From positions 272,260 through 336,259 of the forward strand of contig MSTD01000001.1 of assembly GCA_001942045.1 (NCBI GenBank): a stretch of DNA of 64,000 nucleotides, in the 5' to 3' direction. The stretch is from Mycolicibacterium porcinum. GTDB lineage: Bacteria > Actinomycetota > Actinomycetes > Mycobacteriales > Mycobacteriaceae. Within the stretch, counting starts at the first letter, position 1, and every line of letters starts with the position of its first letter. Positions 17,080 through 25,245 of the stretch are shown here, one piece after another. The notes beneath the pieces were generated by a model. It had not been told where the DNA came from. It did not search any database and was given only the letters and a program-made list of their open reading frames with translations. Both the position numbers and the translations under genes were made by a program.

Positions 17080-18474
17080 TTACTTGCGCGGCGGGCGTAA
17101 GACCTTCATCGCCAAGCGCATCACGGGCTCCGGTACGTGGTCTTTCGCCGACAGCGCGGCGCCGGCCGCGCGGGTGCGCAGCGGCGTGCCGCGACCCAAC
17201 CACCGGTTCAACGGCCCACCGGCGGGCTCCAAGTCGACGTGCAGTGGGGGCTTTCCGTCGGCAGCGCCGAGGGCGTTTGCGATGACGATGCGCTGGATCT
17301 CGCTGGTGCCCTCAAAGATCGTGTAGAGCTTGGCGTCCCGGTACCACTTCTCGACTGGATGGTCGGTCACATAGCCCCAGCCGCCCATCGTCTGGATGGC
17401 CCGTTCGGTGGTTCTGACGGCCACTTCGCTGGCGGCGAGCTTTGACATCGAACCCTCGCCACGCTCGAACGGAACACCGGTGGCGGCCATCCACGACGCC
17501 CTCCAGGTGAGCAGCCGGGCGGCATCGATCTGGGTGGCGAGGTCGGCGAGGGGAAACGCGACGCCCTGGTTGTCGATGATCGGGCTGCCGAAAGCGATAC
17601 GGCGGTTCGCGTATTCGGTGGCGTATTCCAGTGCGGCCCTGGCGATTCCGAGGGCCTGGGCAGCCACCATCGGCCGGGTCTGTTCGAAGGTTCCCAGGGT
17701 GGCAGAACCGGAGTGTGCGGCGCCTGTGACTGCCTCGCGGGCCCGGGCCAGCTTCTGTTCGAGTTTCTCGTGACCGCCGAGCAGATTGTCGGCGGGTACC
17801 CGCACCTCGTTGAACTTGAGCTCGGCGGTGTGTGAGGCGCGACAGCCGAGCTTGTCGAGTTTGCGCACCATTTCCAGCCCCGAGGTGCCGCCTTCCACCA
17901 CGAACAGCGCTTGGCCCTTGTGGCCGAGGTCTTTGTCGACGACCGCATTGACGACGTGCACGTGGGCGATACCGCCGTTGCCGATCCACATTTTGTGGCC
18001 GTCGATGATCCAGTCCGCGTCCTGTCCAGGGCCGCTGCGGGTGGCATACGTGCGGAGGTTGCGTACGTCGCTGCCGCCCTCCGGTTCGGAGATGGCCAGC
18101 GCGGCGAGCTTGAGGTCACCAGGGGTTCCGAAGCATTCGGGCGCCCATCGGAGCATCTGTTCCGGCGAGGCGGCCTGACCGATCGCCGACAGCGCCAATG
18201 CCGGCATGACGACGGCTAGGCCGATTCCGGCGCAGCCCCAGAACAGTTCCTCCATGAACATCGGCAGCGACAGTCCCGTGGGGTCACCGATCAGGTCGCG
18301 GTAGAACAGCGGACTGTAGAAGCCTTGAGTGGCGGCTTCTTCGAGCACCGGCCACGGAAACTCCTGCCGCCGGTCGTATTCGGCGGCCACCGGCCGGACG
18401 ATCTGTTCGGCGAACTCGTGCGTCCGTCGGGCCAGGTCATGCTGTGCCGCGGTGGGAGTGAGGTCAAATGCCAC
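17080..18474 (-). CDS. Acyl-CoA dehydrogenase (FadE family)
   Basis: This 464-aa FAD enzyme introduces a trans-2 double bond into an acyl-CoA. Family signatures are ALAISEPEGGSDV (FAD/substrate contact), KMWIGNGG, and the C-terminal IFEGTSEIQRIV, where Glu388 is the expected catalytic base. It is longer than the usual 380-400 residues, with an extra C-terminal tail of about 70 residues containing DHVPEPVMRLAMKVL. The start is a GTG at 18474. The chain-length preference is not readable. Confidence 0.92.
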   Translation of the reverse strand: MAFDLTPTAAQHDLARRTHEFAEQIVRPVAAEYDRRQEFPWPVLEEAATQGFYSPLFYRDLIGDPTGLSLPMFMEELFWGCAGIGLAVVMPALALSAIGQAASPEQMLRWAPECFGTPGDLKLAALAISEPEGGSDVRNLRTYATRSGPGQDADWIIDGHKMWIGNGGIAHVHVVNAVVDKDLGHKGQALFVVEGGTSGLEMVRKLDKLGCRASHTAELKFNEVRVPADNLLGGHEKLEQKLARAREAVTGAAHSGSATLGTFEQTRPMVAAQALGIARAALEYATEYANRRIAFGSPIIDNQGVAFPLADLATQIDAARLLTWRASWMAATGVPFERGEGSMSKLAASEVAVRTTERAIQTMGGWGYVTDHPVEKWYRDAKLYTIFEGTSEIQRIVIANALGAADGKPPLHVDLEPAGGPLNRWLGRGTPLRTRAAGAALSAKDHVPEPVMRLAMKVLRPPRK

Positions 18475-18521
18475 AGTAGGGGAGTACCCACCGCGGCAGG
18501 TACCGAAATCTCGGGTGGACC

Positions 18522-18848
18522 TCAGTCCGACGTTTGGCCGGCAGCCGCGATCCGTTGCCGTGCTTCTGCCGGTGAAATCCGGAGCCTTCGGGCCAGCACA
18601 GCGGCCGGGTCGAACCGGGGCGGCGACGCGGTTTCGGTGGCGACCATCCGTCCGAGCAGGCGTCGCTGGGCGGTCGCCAGTCGTTTCTCCCCGGCGTCGA
18701 GCCGGCTCAGAACCTCGTGGAGCTCCGCCCGGGTCAGGGCGTGGACCGACAGCGCGTCGATTTCCTTGCAGGCGGCGTTGAGGTGATCGAGTGCCTCACC
18801 GACAATCGTCCGCTCGATGTCTCTCTCAGAGACCAGTGTCGAACTCAT
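18522..18848 (-). CDS. Short DUF222 (13E12-repeat family) N-terminal fragment
   Basis: This 108-aa protein starts at the ATG at 18848. The segment ALTRAELHEVLSRLDAGEKR followed by RRLLGRMVATE and AVLARRLRISPAEARQRI matches the N-terminal part of DUF222 proteins, which normally run past 350 residues and often end in an HNH nuclease. Here the frame stops right after the first helical motif, so it is either a stand-alone domain or the stump of a truncated 13E12-type gene. No HNH motif is found in the 47 bp before the next gene. Confidence 0.65.
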   Translation of the reverse strand: MSSTLVSERDIERTIVGEALDHLNAACKEIDALSVHALTRAELHEVLSRLDAGEKRLATAQRRLLGRMVATETASPPRFDPAAVLARRLRISPAEARQRIAAAGQTSD

Positions 18849-18905
18849 GTTCGGAACCCTACGCCGAGCCACCGACAAGTCCGGCGGCTTGCTGGGCCCC
18901 GGACC

Positions 18906-18941
18906 AAAAACAATCGGCCGCACAAATTGTGCGGCCGATTG
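18906..18941 (-). terminator. Rho-independent terminator of the secreted-protein gene
   Basis: A perfect 15-bp inverted repeat (18911-18925 and 18927-18941, arm CAATCGGCCGCACAA) is followed on the minus strand by TTTTT (18910-18906). It lies about 80 bp downstream of the minus-strand gene ending at 19019. This is one of the few classical intrinsic terminators visible in the window. Confidence 0.85.
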
Positions 18942-19018
18942 CAGGCGCTGAATATTCACCGAGCGGCTATGTTCGGCTTGGCGGGTCAAACAAATGCGTG
19001 CCCTGTTTTATTCCCAAC

Positions 19019-19312
19019 TCAGCAGGCGACGTCGACGTATGCCGTCTTTGAAATCACGGTGGTGTTGATCGAGCTTCCACCCCTGGAATCGTTGGTGGTG
19101 ATGGTCTGCCCTGGGCGTACCCCGAGCACGGTGCAGTTGGCCAGTGGCGCGGCGCCCGTGCGGTTGATGATGACGTGATAGCCGCTGGTCTGGAGGCTTT
19201 TCACGGTTTGTTCAGCTGATTGCCCGGTCGGGGCGGCGGCGGCGACGCCCCCGAGGAATGTTCCCGCGGCCAGCGCTCCCGCGGCTAGTGTGGCGATGGT
19301 ATATGACTTCAT
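19019..19312 (-). CDS. Small secreted protein, paralogue of the protein at 4563-4886
   Basis: This 97-aa exported protein starts at the ATG at 19312 with a strong GGAGGG site. The signal peptide ends near GGVAAAAP. The mature part, about 72 residues, contains AEQTVKSLQTSGYHVI, ANCTVLGVRPGQTI and a C-terminal YVDVAC, the same pattern as its paralogue in this window, with both cysteines conserved. It is monocistronic, bounded by the intrinsic terminator at 18906-18941. The function is unknown. Confidence 0.82.
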   Translation of the reverse strand: MKSYTIATLAAGALAAGTFLGGVAAAAPTGQSAEQTVKSLQTSGYHVIINRTGAAPLANCTVLGVRPGQTITTNDSRGGSSINTTVISKTAYVDVAC

Positions 19313-19445
19313 TTCCCAACCCTCCGTTGCAGGCCGCACCGGGAGTCCCACTACTACCGGTTGCTACCTATTACGTTTAATTGGGAATCTGGTTCGAAAA
19401 TTCCAGAATTCTCAGCTGGAATTGCGGAATTTCTCAGGGTGTCGG

Positions 19446-20033
19446 TCAGCTCTCCTCGACGGTGATTCGCAGCCGCGGTTTGCGTTCGGTGCCGGCGGCC
19501 ACGCGGTCCCACACCGCGTCCACCAGTGGCGCCAGCAGCATTTCGCCCATCTGGCGCACCAGGACCGCCACGATCTGGGTCGACTCGCGACGTTTGGTCG
19601 ATGCCCGACCCGACTTTCGCAGTGTGCCGACTTCCCGCGCGGTCAGATCGACGAGGACGTCGAGCAGGTGCAGGTTCTCGCCCGCCGGATCCAGCAGTGC
19701 GCGGCGCACGTAGTTGACGACCGGCGGGTTCGCCTCCAGCATCCTGCGGACGGCCTCATCGCGGGCAGCGGTGAGTTCGGCCGGGCGGCCGGCATCGGGT
19801 ACGTCGGCCAGCGCTGCTTCGAAGTAGTCCACCACCAGCTGGTCGACGGCATCGCGGAGCCCGGCCTTGGTCTTGTAGTGGTGCTGCACCAGGCCGAGCG
19901 TGACGCCGGCTTCGGCAGCGATGGCGCGCAATGAGATTCGGTCCGGGCCCGCCTTCGAATACAGGTCCAGTGCGGCGTTGCGAATGCGGGCCTTCGCTGT
20001 CAGGTCCTCATCTGTGGCCCGCGGGTTGAACAT
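19446..20033 (-). CDS. TetR-family transcriptional regulator
   Basis: This 195-aa repressor starts at the ATG at 20033 (MFNPRATDEDL). The N-terminal helix-turn-helix reads ARIRNAALDLYSKAG followed by RISLRAIAAEAGVTLGLVQHHY (about residues 18-58). The C-terminal helical ligand domain has no recognisable subfamily. It is divergent from the acyl-CoA dehydrogenase at 20117, and a 12-bp palindrome in the 83-bp gap is a plausible shared operator. The likely effector is an acyl-CoA or fatty acid, by context only. Confidence 0.9.
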   Translation of the reverse strand: MFNPRATDEDLTAKARIRNAALDLYSKAGPDRISLRAIAAEAGVTLGLVQHHYKTKAGLRDAVDQLVVDYFEAALADVPDAGRPAELTAARDEAVRRMLEANPPVVNYVRRALLDPAGENLHLLDVLVDLTAREVGTLRKSGRASTKRRESTQIVAVLVRQMGEMLLAPLVDAVWDRVAAGTERKPRLRITVEES

Positions 20034-20067
20034 CGCGCACTCCTCCGGTACATCTGACTTCCAGACA

Positions 20068-20079
20068 ATACAGCTGTAT
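20068..20079. promoter_or_regulatory. Palindromic operator candidate between TetR and acyl-CoA dehydrogenase genes
   Basis: ATACAGCTGTAT is a perfect 12-bp palindrome in the 83-bp gap between divergent starts at 20033 and 20117. Position and symmetry suit binding of the adjacent TetR dimer to repress both promoters. Confidence 0.5.
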
Positions 20080-20116
20080 CGTAGCCGGTGACCGCGACCA
20101 AGGTGAGGTAGCAACG

Positions 20117-21280
20117 ATGTCCGAGCTTTTCCCCGACTACCGGGCTTCCTGGGAAACTGATCAGCACCGCGAACTGCGCCGCCACGCGGCGGAGTTCTTC
20201 CGCAAGGAGGCCACGCCCCACCAGGAACGCTGGGCCCGCAACCATCAGGTCGACCGCGAGTTCTGGAACAAGCTCGGCGACGCCGGACTGCTGGGGCTGG
20301 ACTTGCCGGAGGAGTACGGCGGTGCCGGCGGTGACTTCGGCTTCTCGGCCGTGGTCGCCGAGGAGCTGGCGCTGGCCCACGATTCGGCGTCGGGTTGGGT
20401 GGTGCACTCGCCGATCGTCGCGCACTACATCGACACCTACGCGAACGCCGAACAGAAACAGCGCTGGATGCCGAAGATCATCAGCGGTGAGTCAGTGCTG
20501 GCCATCGCGATGACCGAGCCCGGCACGGGCTCGGACCTGCAGGCGGTGCGCACCACGGCAGTGCGAGACGGCGACGACTACGTCATCAACGGATCAAAGA
20601 CCTTCATCTCCAACGGAACCCACTGCGATCTGCTGGTGATCGTCGCCAAGACGGACCCGTCACAGGGGGCGGCGGGCATATCGTTGATCGTCGCCGAGAC
20701 CAACGATCAACTGCAGGGTTTCGAACGCGGACGGGTGCTGGAGAAGGTCGGCCAGCACGGCCAGGACACCCGTGAATTGTTCTTCTCCGATATGCGGGTT
20801 CCGGTTGCGAACCTGCTCGGCGAACAAGAGGGGCTGGGCTTCTACCAGTTGATGGAGCAGCTGGCGCGTGAGCGCCTGGCCATCGCGTCGGTGTGTTCGG
20901 GCATGGCCGAAGCCGCGGTGCTGGAGGCGATCCGCTACACCAAGGAACGCGAAGCCTTCGGCAAGCCACTGATCGGCTTCCAGCACAACCGGTTCGCCCT
21001 GGCCGAGCTGAAAGCCGAAGTGCTGTCGATCAAGACGACCGTCGACTACTGCGTCCAGTCCTACATCGACGGGCGCAACGATCCGGCCACCGCATCGATG
21101 GCCAAGCTGATCGCCGCGGACAAAGGCGTGGCCGTGGTTGACCGCTGCGTGCAGTTCTTCGGCGGTTACGGCTACATGATGGAGTACCCGATCGGGCGGG
21201 CCTACGCGGCCGCGCGGGTCAACAAGATTTATGGCGGCACAAGCGAAATCATGAAGGAAATCATCAGTCGCTCACTGTGA
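20117..21280 (+). CDS. Acyl-CoA dehydrogenase (long-chain/isovaleryl type FadE)
   Basis: This 387-aa flavoenzyme has AIAMTEPGTGSDL and TFISNGTHCDLLVI in the FAD-binding middle domain and ends IYGGTSEIMKEIISRSL. The residue before GTSEI is Gly, not the Glu of medium-chain enzymes. As in long-chain and isovaleryl enzymes, the base is expected on an earlier helix; Glu252 in RERLAIASV fits. Control by the divergent TetR gene is likely. The substrate is not known. Confidence 0.92.
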   Translation: MSELFPDYRASWETDQHRELRRHAAEFFRKEATPHQERWARNHQVDREFWNKLGDAGLLGLDLPEEYGGAGGDFGFSAVVAEELALAHDSASGWVVHSPIVAHYIDTYANAEQKQRWMPKIISGESVLAIAMTEPGTGSDLQAVRTTAVRDGDDYVINGSKTFISNGTHCDLLVIVAKTDPSQGAAGISLIVAETNDQLQGFERGRVLEKVGQHGQDTRELFFSDMRVPVANLLGEQEGLGFYQLMEQLARERLAIASVCSGMAEAAVLEAIRYTKEREAFGKPLIGFQHNRFALAELKAEVLSIKTTVDYCVQSYIDGRNDPATASMAKLIAADKGVAVVDRCVQFFGGYGYMMEYPIGRAYAAARVNKIYGGTSEIMKEIISRSL

Positions 21281-21338
21281 GGGATCTTCAACAGCGAAGA
21301 GCTGCGCAGGTGGGCGCGACCTGTGCCATCGTTGAAAC

Positions 21339-21743
21339 ATGAGTAGTGACGGGTACAGCGTCGACGACGACGACCAGTTGACTCAGGAGGACACCCTGAT
21401 CGATCGGGGTGTCGACGACTTGCTCGACGAGGGGTACTCGCCGCCGGATCGCTGGCGGGAGCCTCGGGACCACGAGACCCTCGATGAGCTGCTGGCCGAG
21501 GAAGAGCCTGACCCCGCGATGCAGCTCGACGATTCCGCGTATCCCGACGAGCAGGCCGGCGACGACGAGGTCGGGGACCTGCGCTCGGGTCGGCTGGTGG
21601 CGCCCAATGCGGGCTTCGGTGAGGACGAAGAGGCTGAGCTGCTCGGCACCGACGTCGGCATCGATGGTGGCGCGGCCTCCGCCGAGGAAGCCGCGGTCCA
21701 CATCATCCCGGAGTCGTCACCGGATGGCGGTCTGTCGCTCTAA
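21339..21743 (+). CDS. DUF5709 domain protein
   Basis: This 134-aa, very acidic protein begins MSSDGYSVDDDDQLTQEDTL, followed by DRGVDDLLDEGYSPPDRW, the hallmark of the actinobacterial DUF5709 family. It has no membrane segment or cysteine and is probably largely disordered. Its function is unknown. The 3' end overlaps the end of the convergent MFS gene by 27 bp. Confidence 0.85.
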   Translation: MSSDGYSVDDDDQLTQEDTLIDRGVDDLLDEGYSPPDRWREPRDHETLDELLAEEEPDPAMQLDDSAYPDEQAGDDEVGDLRSGRLVAPNAGFGEDEEAELLGTDVGIDGGAASAEEAAVHIIPESSPDGGLSL

Positions 21744-22928
21744 CGCCACCGACACGGTGAACACCACCAACCCGCCGACGGCCAGGATTGCCCCGGCCGC
21801 GGCGGGCGCGGTGTAGCCGAGGCCAGCGGCGATTACCAGGCCACCGACCCAGGCACCCGTGGCATTACCGATGTTGAGTGCGGAGTGGTTGAGCGCGGCG
21901 GCCAGTGTCTGGGCATCGCGGGCGACGTCCATCAACCGGGTCTGCAACGCCGGACCGACAGCCGAGCCGGCCACCCCGACGCCGAACAGCAGCGGCAGCG
22001 CGGTCCACGGGCTGTGCGATCCCAGCGAGAATGCCGCGAGCAGCACCGCCAGCGAGCCCAGGGACAGGTACAGCGCGCGGATCACCGAGGTGTCGGCCAA
22101 CCGGCCGCCGACCAGATTGCCGACCACCATGCCCAGGCCGAACACCATGAGCGCGACGGGGACCATCGACCGGGGCAGGCCGGTCACATCGGTCATCGTG
22201 GTGCTGATGTAGGTGTACACCGCGAACATGCCGCCGAAGCCGATCATGCCGACCAGCACCGCGAGCCACACCTGGGGTCGGCGCAGCGCACCGAGTTCGG
22301 TGAGCGGACTGGTGACGTGCATGGTCCGCAGATGCTTGGGCAGCCACAGCCACTGCGCGGCCAAGGTGACCAGGCCGACGCCGACCACCAGGCCGAACGC
22401 GCTGCGCCAACCGAGGGCCTGGCCTAGCCACGAGGCCAGCGGCACGCCCAACACGGTCGCGACGGTCAGACCGCACAACACGTAGGCCACGGCCTTGGCC
22501 CGGTTCTGCGGACCCATCAGGTGGGCCGCGGCCAAGGCGGCGATCCCGAAGAACGCGCCGTGCGGCAGGCCGGTGACGAAACGGGCGCTCACCAGGGTCA
22601 GGTAGGTCGGTGCCAGCATGCTGGCCAGGTTGCCGAGGGTGAAGACCGCCATCAGCGTGAGCAGCAGAGCCTTGCGGGGCCAGCGCGCGGTGAGCGCGGC
22701 GATGACGGGAGCGCCGATCACCACGCCCAGTGCATACGCGGAGATGACGTGACCGGCGGTGGGCTCGCTGATCCCGAAGCCGGTCGCGATGTCGGGTAGC
22801 AGGCCCATCGCGACGAATTCGGTGGTGCCGATACCGAAGCCGCCGAGGGCCAGGGCGAACACCGCGAGCAGGCGCACGGCGGGGTCGGGCGCGACAACGG
22901 CACGCGCACGTTCGAGGGAGGTCGTCAT
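21717..22928 (-). CDS. MFS transporter (DHA1-type drug efflux family)
   Basis: This 403-aa protein has 12 predicted membrane spans. The opening GGFGIGTTEFVAMGLLPDIA and the loop RWPRKALLLTLMAVF are typical of the AraJ/Cmx-like DHA1 branch, which uses proton antiport to export drugs or sugars. The ATG start is at 22928. The substrate is unknown. The 3' end converges on and overlaps DUF5709. Confidence 0.88.
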   Translation of the reverse strand: MTTSLERARAVVAPDPAVRLLAVFALALGGFGIGTTEFVAMGLLPDIATGFGISEPTAGHVISAYALGVVIGAPVIAALTARWPRKALLLTLMAVFTLGNLASMLAPTYLTLVSARFVTGLPHGAFFGIAALAAAHLMGPQNRAKAVAYVLCGLTVATVLGVPLASWLGQALGWRSAFGLVVGVGLVTLAAQWLWLPKHLRTMHVTSPLTELGALRRPQVWLAVLVGMIGFGGMFAVYTYISTTMTDVTGLPRSMVPVALMVFGLGMVVGNLVGGRLADTSVIRALYLSLGSLAVLLAAFSLGSHSPWTALPLLFGVGVAGSAVGPALQTRLMDVARDAQTLAAALNHSALNIGNATGAWVGGLVIAAGLGYTAPAAAGAILAVGGLVVFTVSVALERQTAIR

Positions 22929-23040
22929 TTGCAGGCTTTCCGAGGGTTCACTGATTGGAGCTCTCGGACAGCGTTGGCGAGAACGGCGGGTGCAACGCTA
23001 ACGGCGCGGCCGCTGTTCCCTCAAATTCATTGTTCGGTGC

Positions 23041-23105
23041 GCGCCGCTTTCCACGCCTGGGCTGTTGCTCGGCTCGAGCCACGACCCGGGTGTGGAAAAC
23101 GGCGC
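23041..23105. repeat. Dispersed palindromic repeat, copy A
   Basis: 21-nt arms (23041-23061 and 23085-23105) pair at 18 of 21 positions, with core TTTCCAC...GTGGAAA and outer GCGCCG/CGGCGC. The loop is rich in CTCG. It lies just after the end of the minus-strand F420-type oxidoreductase gene. Related copies occur at 53801-53854 and 62533-62583, with a half copy at 62603-62640. Confidence 0.65.
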
Positions 23106-23123
23106 AAAGAAAACGTCCTGGAC

Positions 23124-23996
23124 CTAGACCTTGGCGATGACGTTCTCGGCGAACTTCTCCAGATGGCGGATCTTGCGGTCGAGCGGCTCGGGGTCGTCGC
23201 CCATGATGTATGGCAGGCGGAAGCCCACGATCACATCGGTCACGCCCTTGTCCTCAAGTCGTTTGATGCCGTCGGCCGTGTACGCGTCGGCCGAGATGAC
23301 GTGGACTTGGAAATCGTCGGTACGGGCCGCCTCCGATTCCTCCGCTCGGATCTCGTTCAGCCGCTTGAGGAGGACATCGAGATCGTCGGTGCCGCCGCCG
23401 TGCATCCAGCCGTCGTTGCGGGCCGCGCGTCGCAGGGCCGCTTCGGCGTGCCCGCCGACGAGGATCGACACCGGCTTCGACGGTGCCGGGGTCATCTTGG
23501 TCTTCGGGATGTCGTAAAACTCGCCGTGGTACTCGAAGTAGTCACCGCTGGTCAGTCCGCGGATGATGTCGATGCACTCGTCCATGCGCTTGCCACGCCG
23601 CGCGAACGGCACGCCCATCAGCTCGTAATCCTCGGGCCACGGGCTGGTGCCGACCCCGAGCCCCAGCCGGTTGTCGAACAGCGCGTTGAGCGAGCCGACC
23701 TGCTTGGCCACCAGGGCCGGCGGGCGGATCGGCAGTTTGAGGACGAAGAAGTTGAACTTGAGCGTGGTGGTGGCCGCGCACAGCGCCGAGGCCATCACAA
23801 AGGCCTCGATGAATGGCTTGCCGTCGAGGAACTCCCGGTTGCCGTCCGGGGTGTACGGGTACTTCGAATCGGATTCGAAGGGGTAGGCGACGCTGTCGGC
23901 AATGGTCATGGCGTGATAGCCGGCCGCCTCGGCCGCCTGGGCCAGCGGGATGTAGTAGGTGGGATCGGTCATGGCTTCGGCGTAGGTGAACCGCAT
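23124..23996 (-). CDS. LLM-class F420-dependent oxidoreductase (Rv0940c-like)
   Basis: This 290-aa TIM-barrel oxidoreductase of the luciferase-like family starts at the ATG at 23996 (MRFTYAEAM). NNRLGLGVGTS-type sequence (FDNRLGLGVGTSPWPEDYE), RGKRMDECIDIIRGL and KPVSILVGGH are family hallmarks. Such mycobacterial proteins usually use coenzyme F420 instead of FMN. It is divergent from an MFS gene with a perfect KstR-consensus site in the 61-bp gap. I recall Rv0940c as listed in the KstR regulon, which fits. The substrate is unknown, possibly a sterol breakdown product. Confidence 0.85.
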   Translation of the reverse strand: MRFTYAEAMTDPTYYIPLAQAAEAAGYHAMTIADSVAYPFESDSKYPYTPDGNREFLDGKPFIEAFVMASALCAATTTLKFNFFVLKLPIRPPALVAKQVGSLNALFDNRLGLGVGTSPWPEDYELMGVPFARRGKRMDECIDIIRGLTSGDYFEYHGEFYDIPKTKMTPAPSKPVSILVGGHAEAALRRAARNDGWMHGGGTDDLDVLLKRLNEIRAEESEAARTDDFQVHVISADAYTADGIKRLEDKGVTDVIVGFRLPYIMGDDPEPLDRKIRHLEKFAENVIAKV

Positions 23997-24007
23997 GCCG
24001 TACACAC

Positions 24008-24021
24008 TAGAACGTGTTCTA
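24008..24021. promoter_or_regulatory. Predicted KstR operator
   Basis: TAGAACGTGTTCTA fits TNNAACNNGTTNNA perfectly and extends to a 16-bp near-palindrome, CTAGAACGTGTTCTAG (24007-24022). It sits between the divergent starts at 23996 and 24058, so it may control both genes. Confidence 0.75.
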
Positions 24022-24057
24022 GTTCTGTGGGGCGGATCGGGCAGGCATGATGACCGA

Positions 24058-25245
24058 GTGCCTGCCTGGCTGACCCGCAACGTCCGGGTGCTGTCCGCCG
24101 TCTCCTTCCTGCAGGACGCCGCGAGCGAACTCCTCTATCCACTACTCCCGATCTATCTGACGGCGGTACTGGGCGCACCGCCCGCGGTGGTCGGAGCGGT
24201 GGAGGGGGCTGCCGAGGGCGCCGCCGCGATGACGAAGCTGGCCGCGGGACCACTCGGCGACCGATTCGCCAAGCGACCCCTGATCGCGACCGGCTACGGC
24301 ATGGCGGCCCTGGGCAAGGTGATGGTCGCCGCCGCGAGTGCGTGGTCGGGTGTGCTCGCCGGCCGTGTCGTGGATCGGCTCGGCAAGGGCATTCGCGGCG
24401 CGCCACGCGACGCGCTGCTCGTCGCCGATATCGACGATGCCGCCCGCGGCCGGGTCTTCGGATTCCACCGGGCCATGGACACCATGGGCGCGGTCGTCGG
24501 CCCCCTGCTGGGTTTGGCCGGCTACGAGTTGCTCGACCATCAGATCGCACCATTGTTGTGGGTGGCCGTGGTGCCCGCGGTACTCAGCGTCGCGCTGGTG
24601 TTCCTGGTCTCGGAAAAGGGAAGGGGGAAGCGTCGCACCGAGCCACGCCGGCAGCGTCAACCGACGCTCTCCCGCGTACGCGACCTACCCGGGCGGTACT
24701 GGCGCGTGACGGCCGTGCTGGTGGCGTTCGGGCTGGTGAACTTTCCCGACGCGCTGCTGTTGTTGCGGCTCAACGAGATCGGCTTCTCGGTGGTCGAGGT
24801 GATCCTGGCCTATGTCACCTACAACGCGGTCTACGCCGTCTCCAGCTTTCCGGCCGGGTTGCTGGCCGACCGGATCGGGCGGCTGCCGGTGTTCGGTATC
24901 GGCCTGGTGTTCTTCGCAATCGGCTACGCCGGGCTGGGCCTGACCACCGATCCACTGGTGGCCTGGCTGCTGATCGGGTGCTATGGCCTGTTCACGGGCT
25001 GCACCGACGGGGTTGGCAAGGCCTGGGTGTCCACGCTCGTCGGTTCCGACCTGCAGGGCAGCGCGCAAGGAGTATTCCAGGGGCTCAGCGGATTTGCCGT
25101 GCTGGGCGCGGGGGTATGGGCCGGACTGCTCTGGACTGTGGTGCCAGGTCAGCCCGGCCAACTGCCGCTGCTGGTGTCCGGCATCGCCGGTGCGGTGTTC
25201 GCGGTCGGGTTGCTCGGCCGCTCGGTGCTTACCCGGCGGCGCTGA
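24058..25245 (+). CDS. MFS transporter
   Basis: This 395-aa, 12-span permease starts at the GTG at 24058 (VPAWLTRNVRVLSAV), since the frame upstream is not homologous and overlaps the KstR site. GKGIRGAPRDALLVADID in the cytoplasmic loop and GFHRAMDTMGAVVGP are typical of the MFS group formerly linked to Rv-type sugar or drug carriers. The substrate is unknown. The 3' end overlaps the convergent diiron oxygenase gene by 17 bp. The shared KstR box suggests the substrate may be steroid-related, by inference. Confidence 0.85.
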   Translation: MPAWLTRNVRVLSAVSFLQDAASELLYPLLPIYLTAVLGAPPAVVGAVEGAAEGAAAMTKLAAGPLGDRFAKRPLIATGYGMAALGKVMVAAASAWSGVLAGRVVDRLGKGIRGAPRDALLVADIDDAARGRVFGFHRAMDTMGAVVGPLLGLAGYELLDHQIAPLLWVAVVPAVLSVALVFLVSEKGRGKRRTEPRRQRQPTLSRVRDLPGRYWRVTAVLVAFGLVNFPDALLLLRLNEIGFSVVEVILAYVTYNAVYAVSSFPAGLLADRIGRLPVFGIGLVFFAIGYAGLGLTTDPLVAWLLIGCYGLFTGCTDGVGKAWVSTLVGSDLQGSAQGVFQGLSGFAVLGAGVWAGLLWTVVPGQPGQLPLLVSGIAGAVFAVGLLGRSVLTRRR

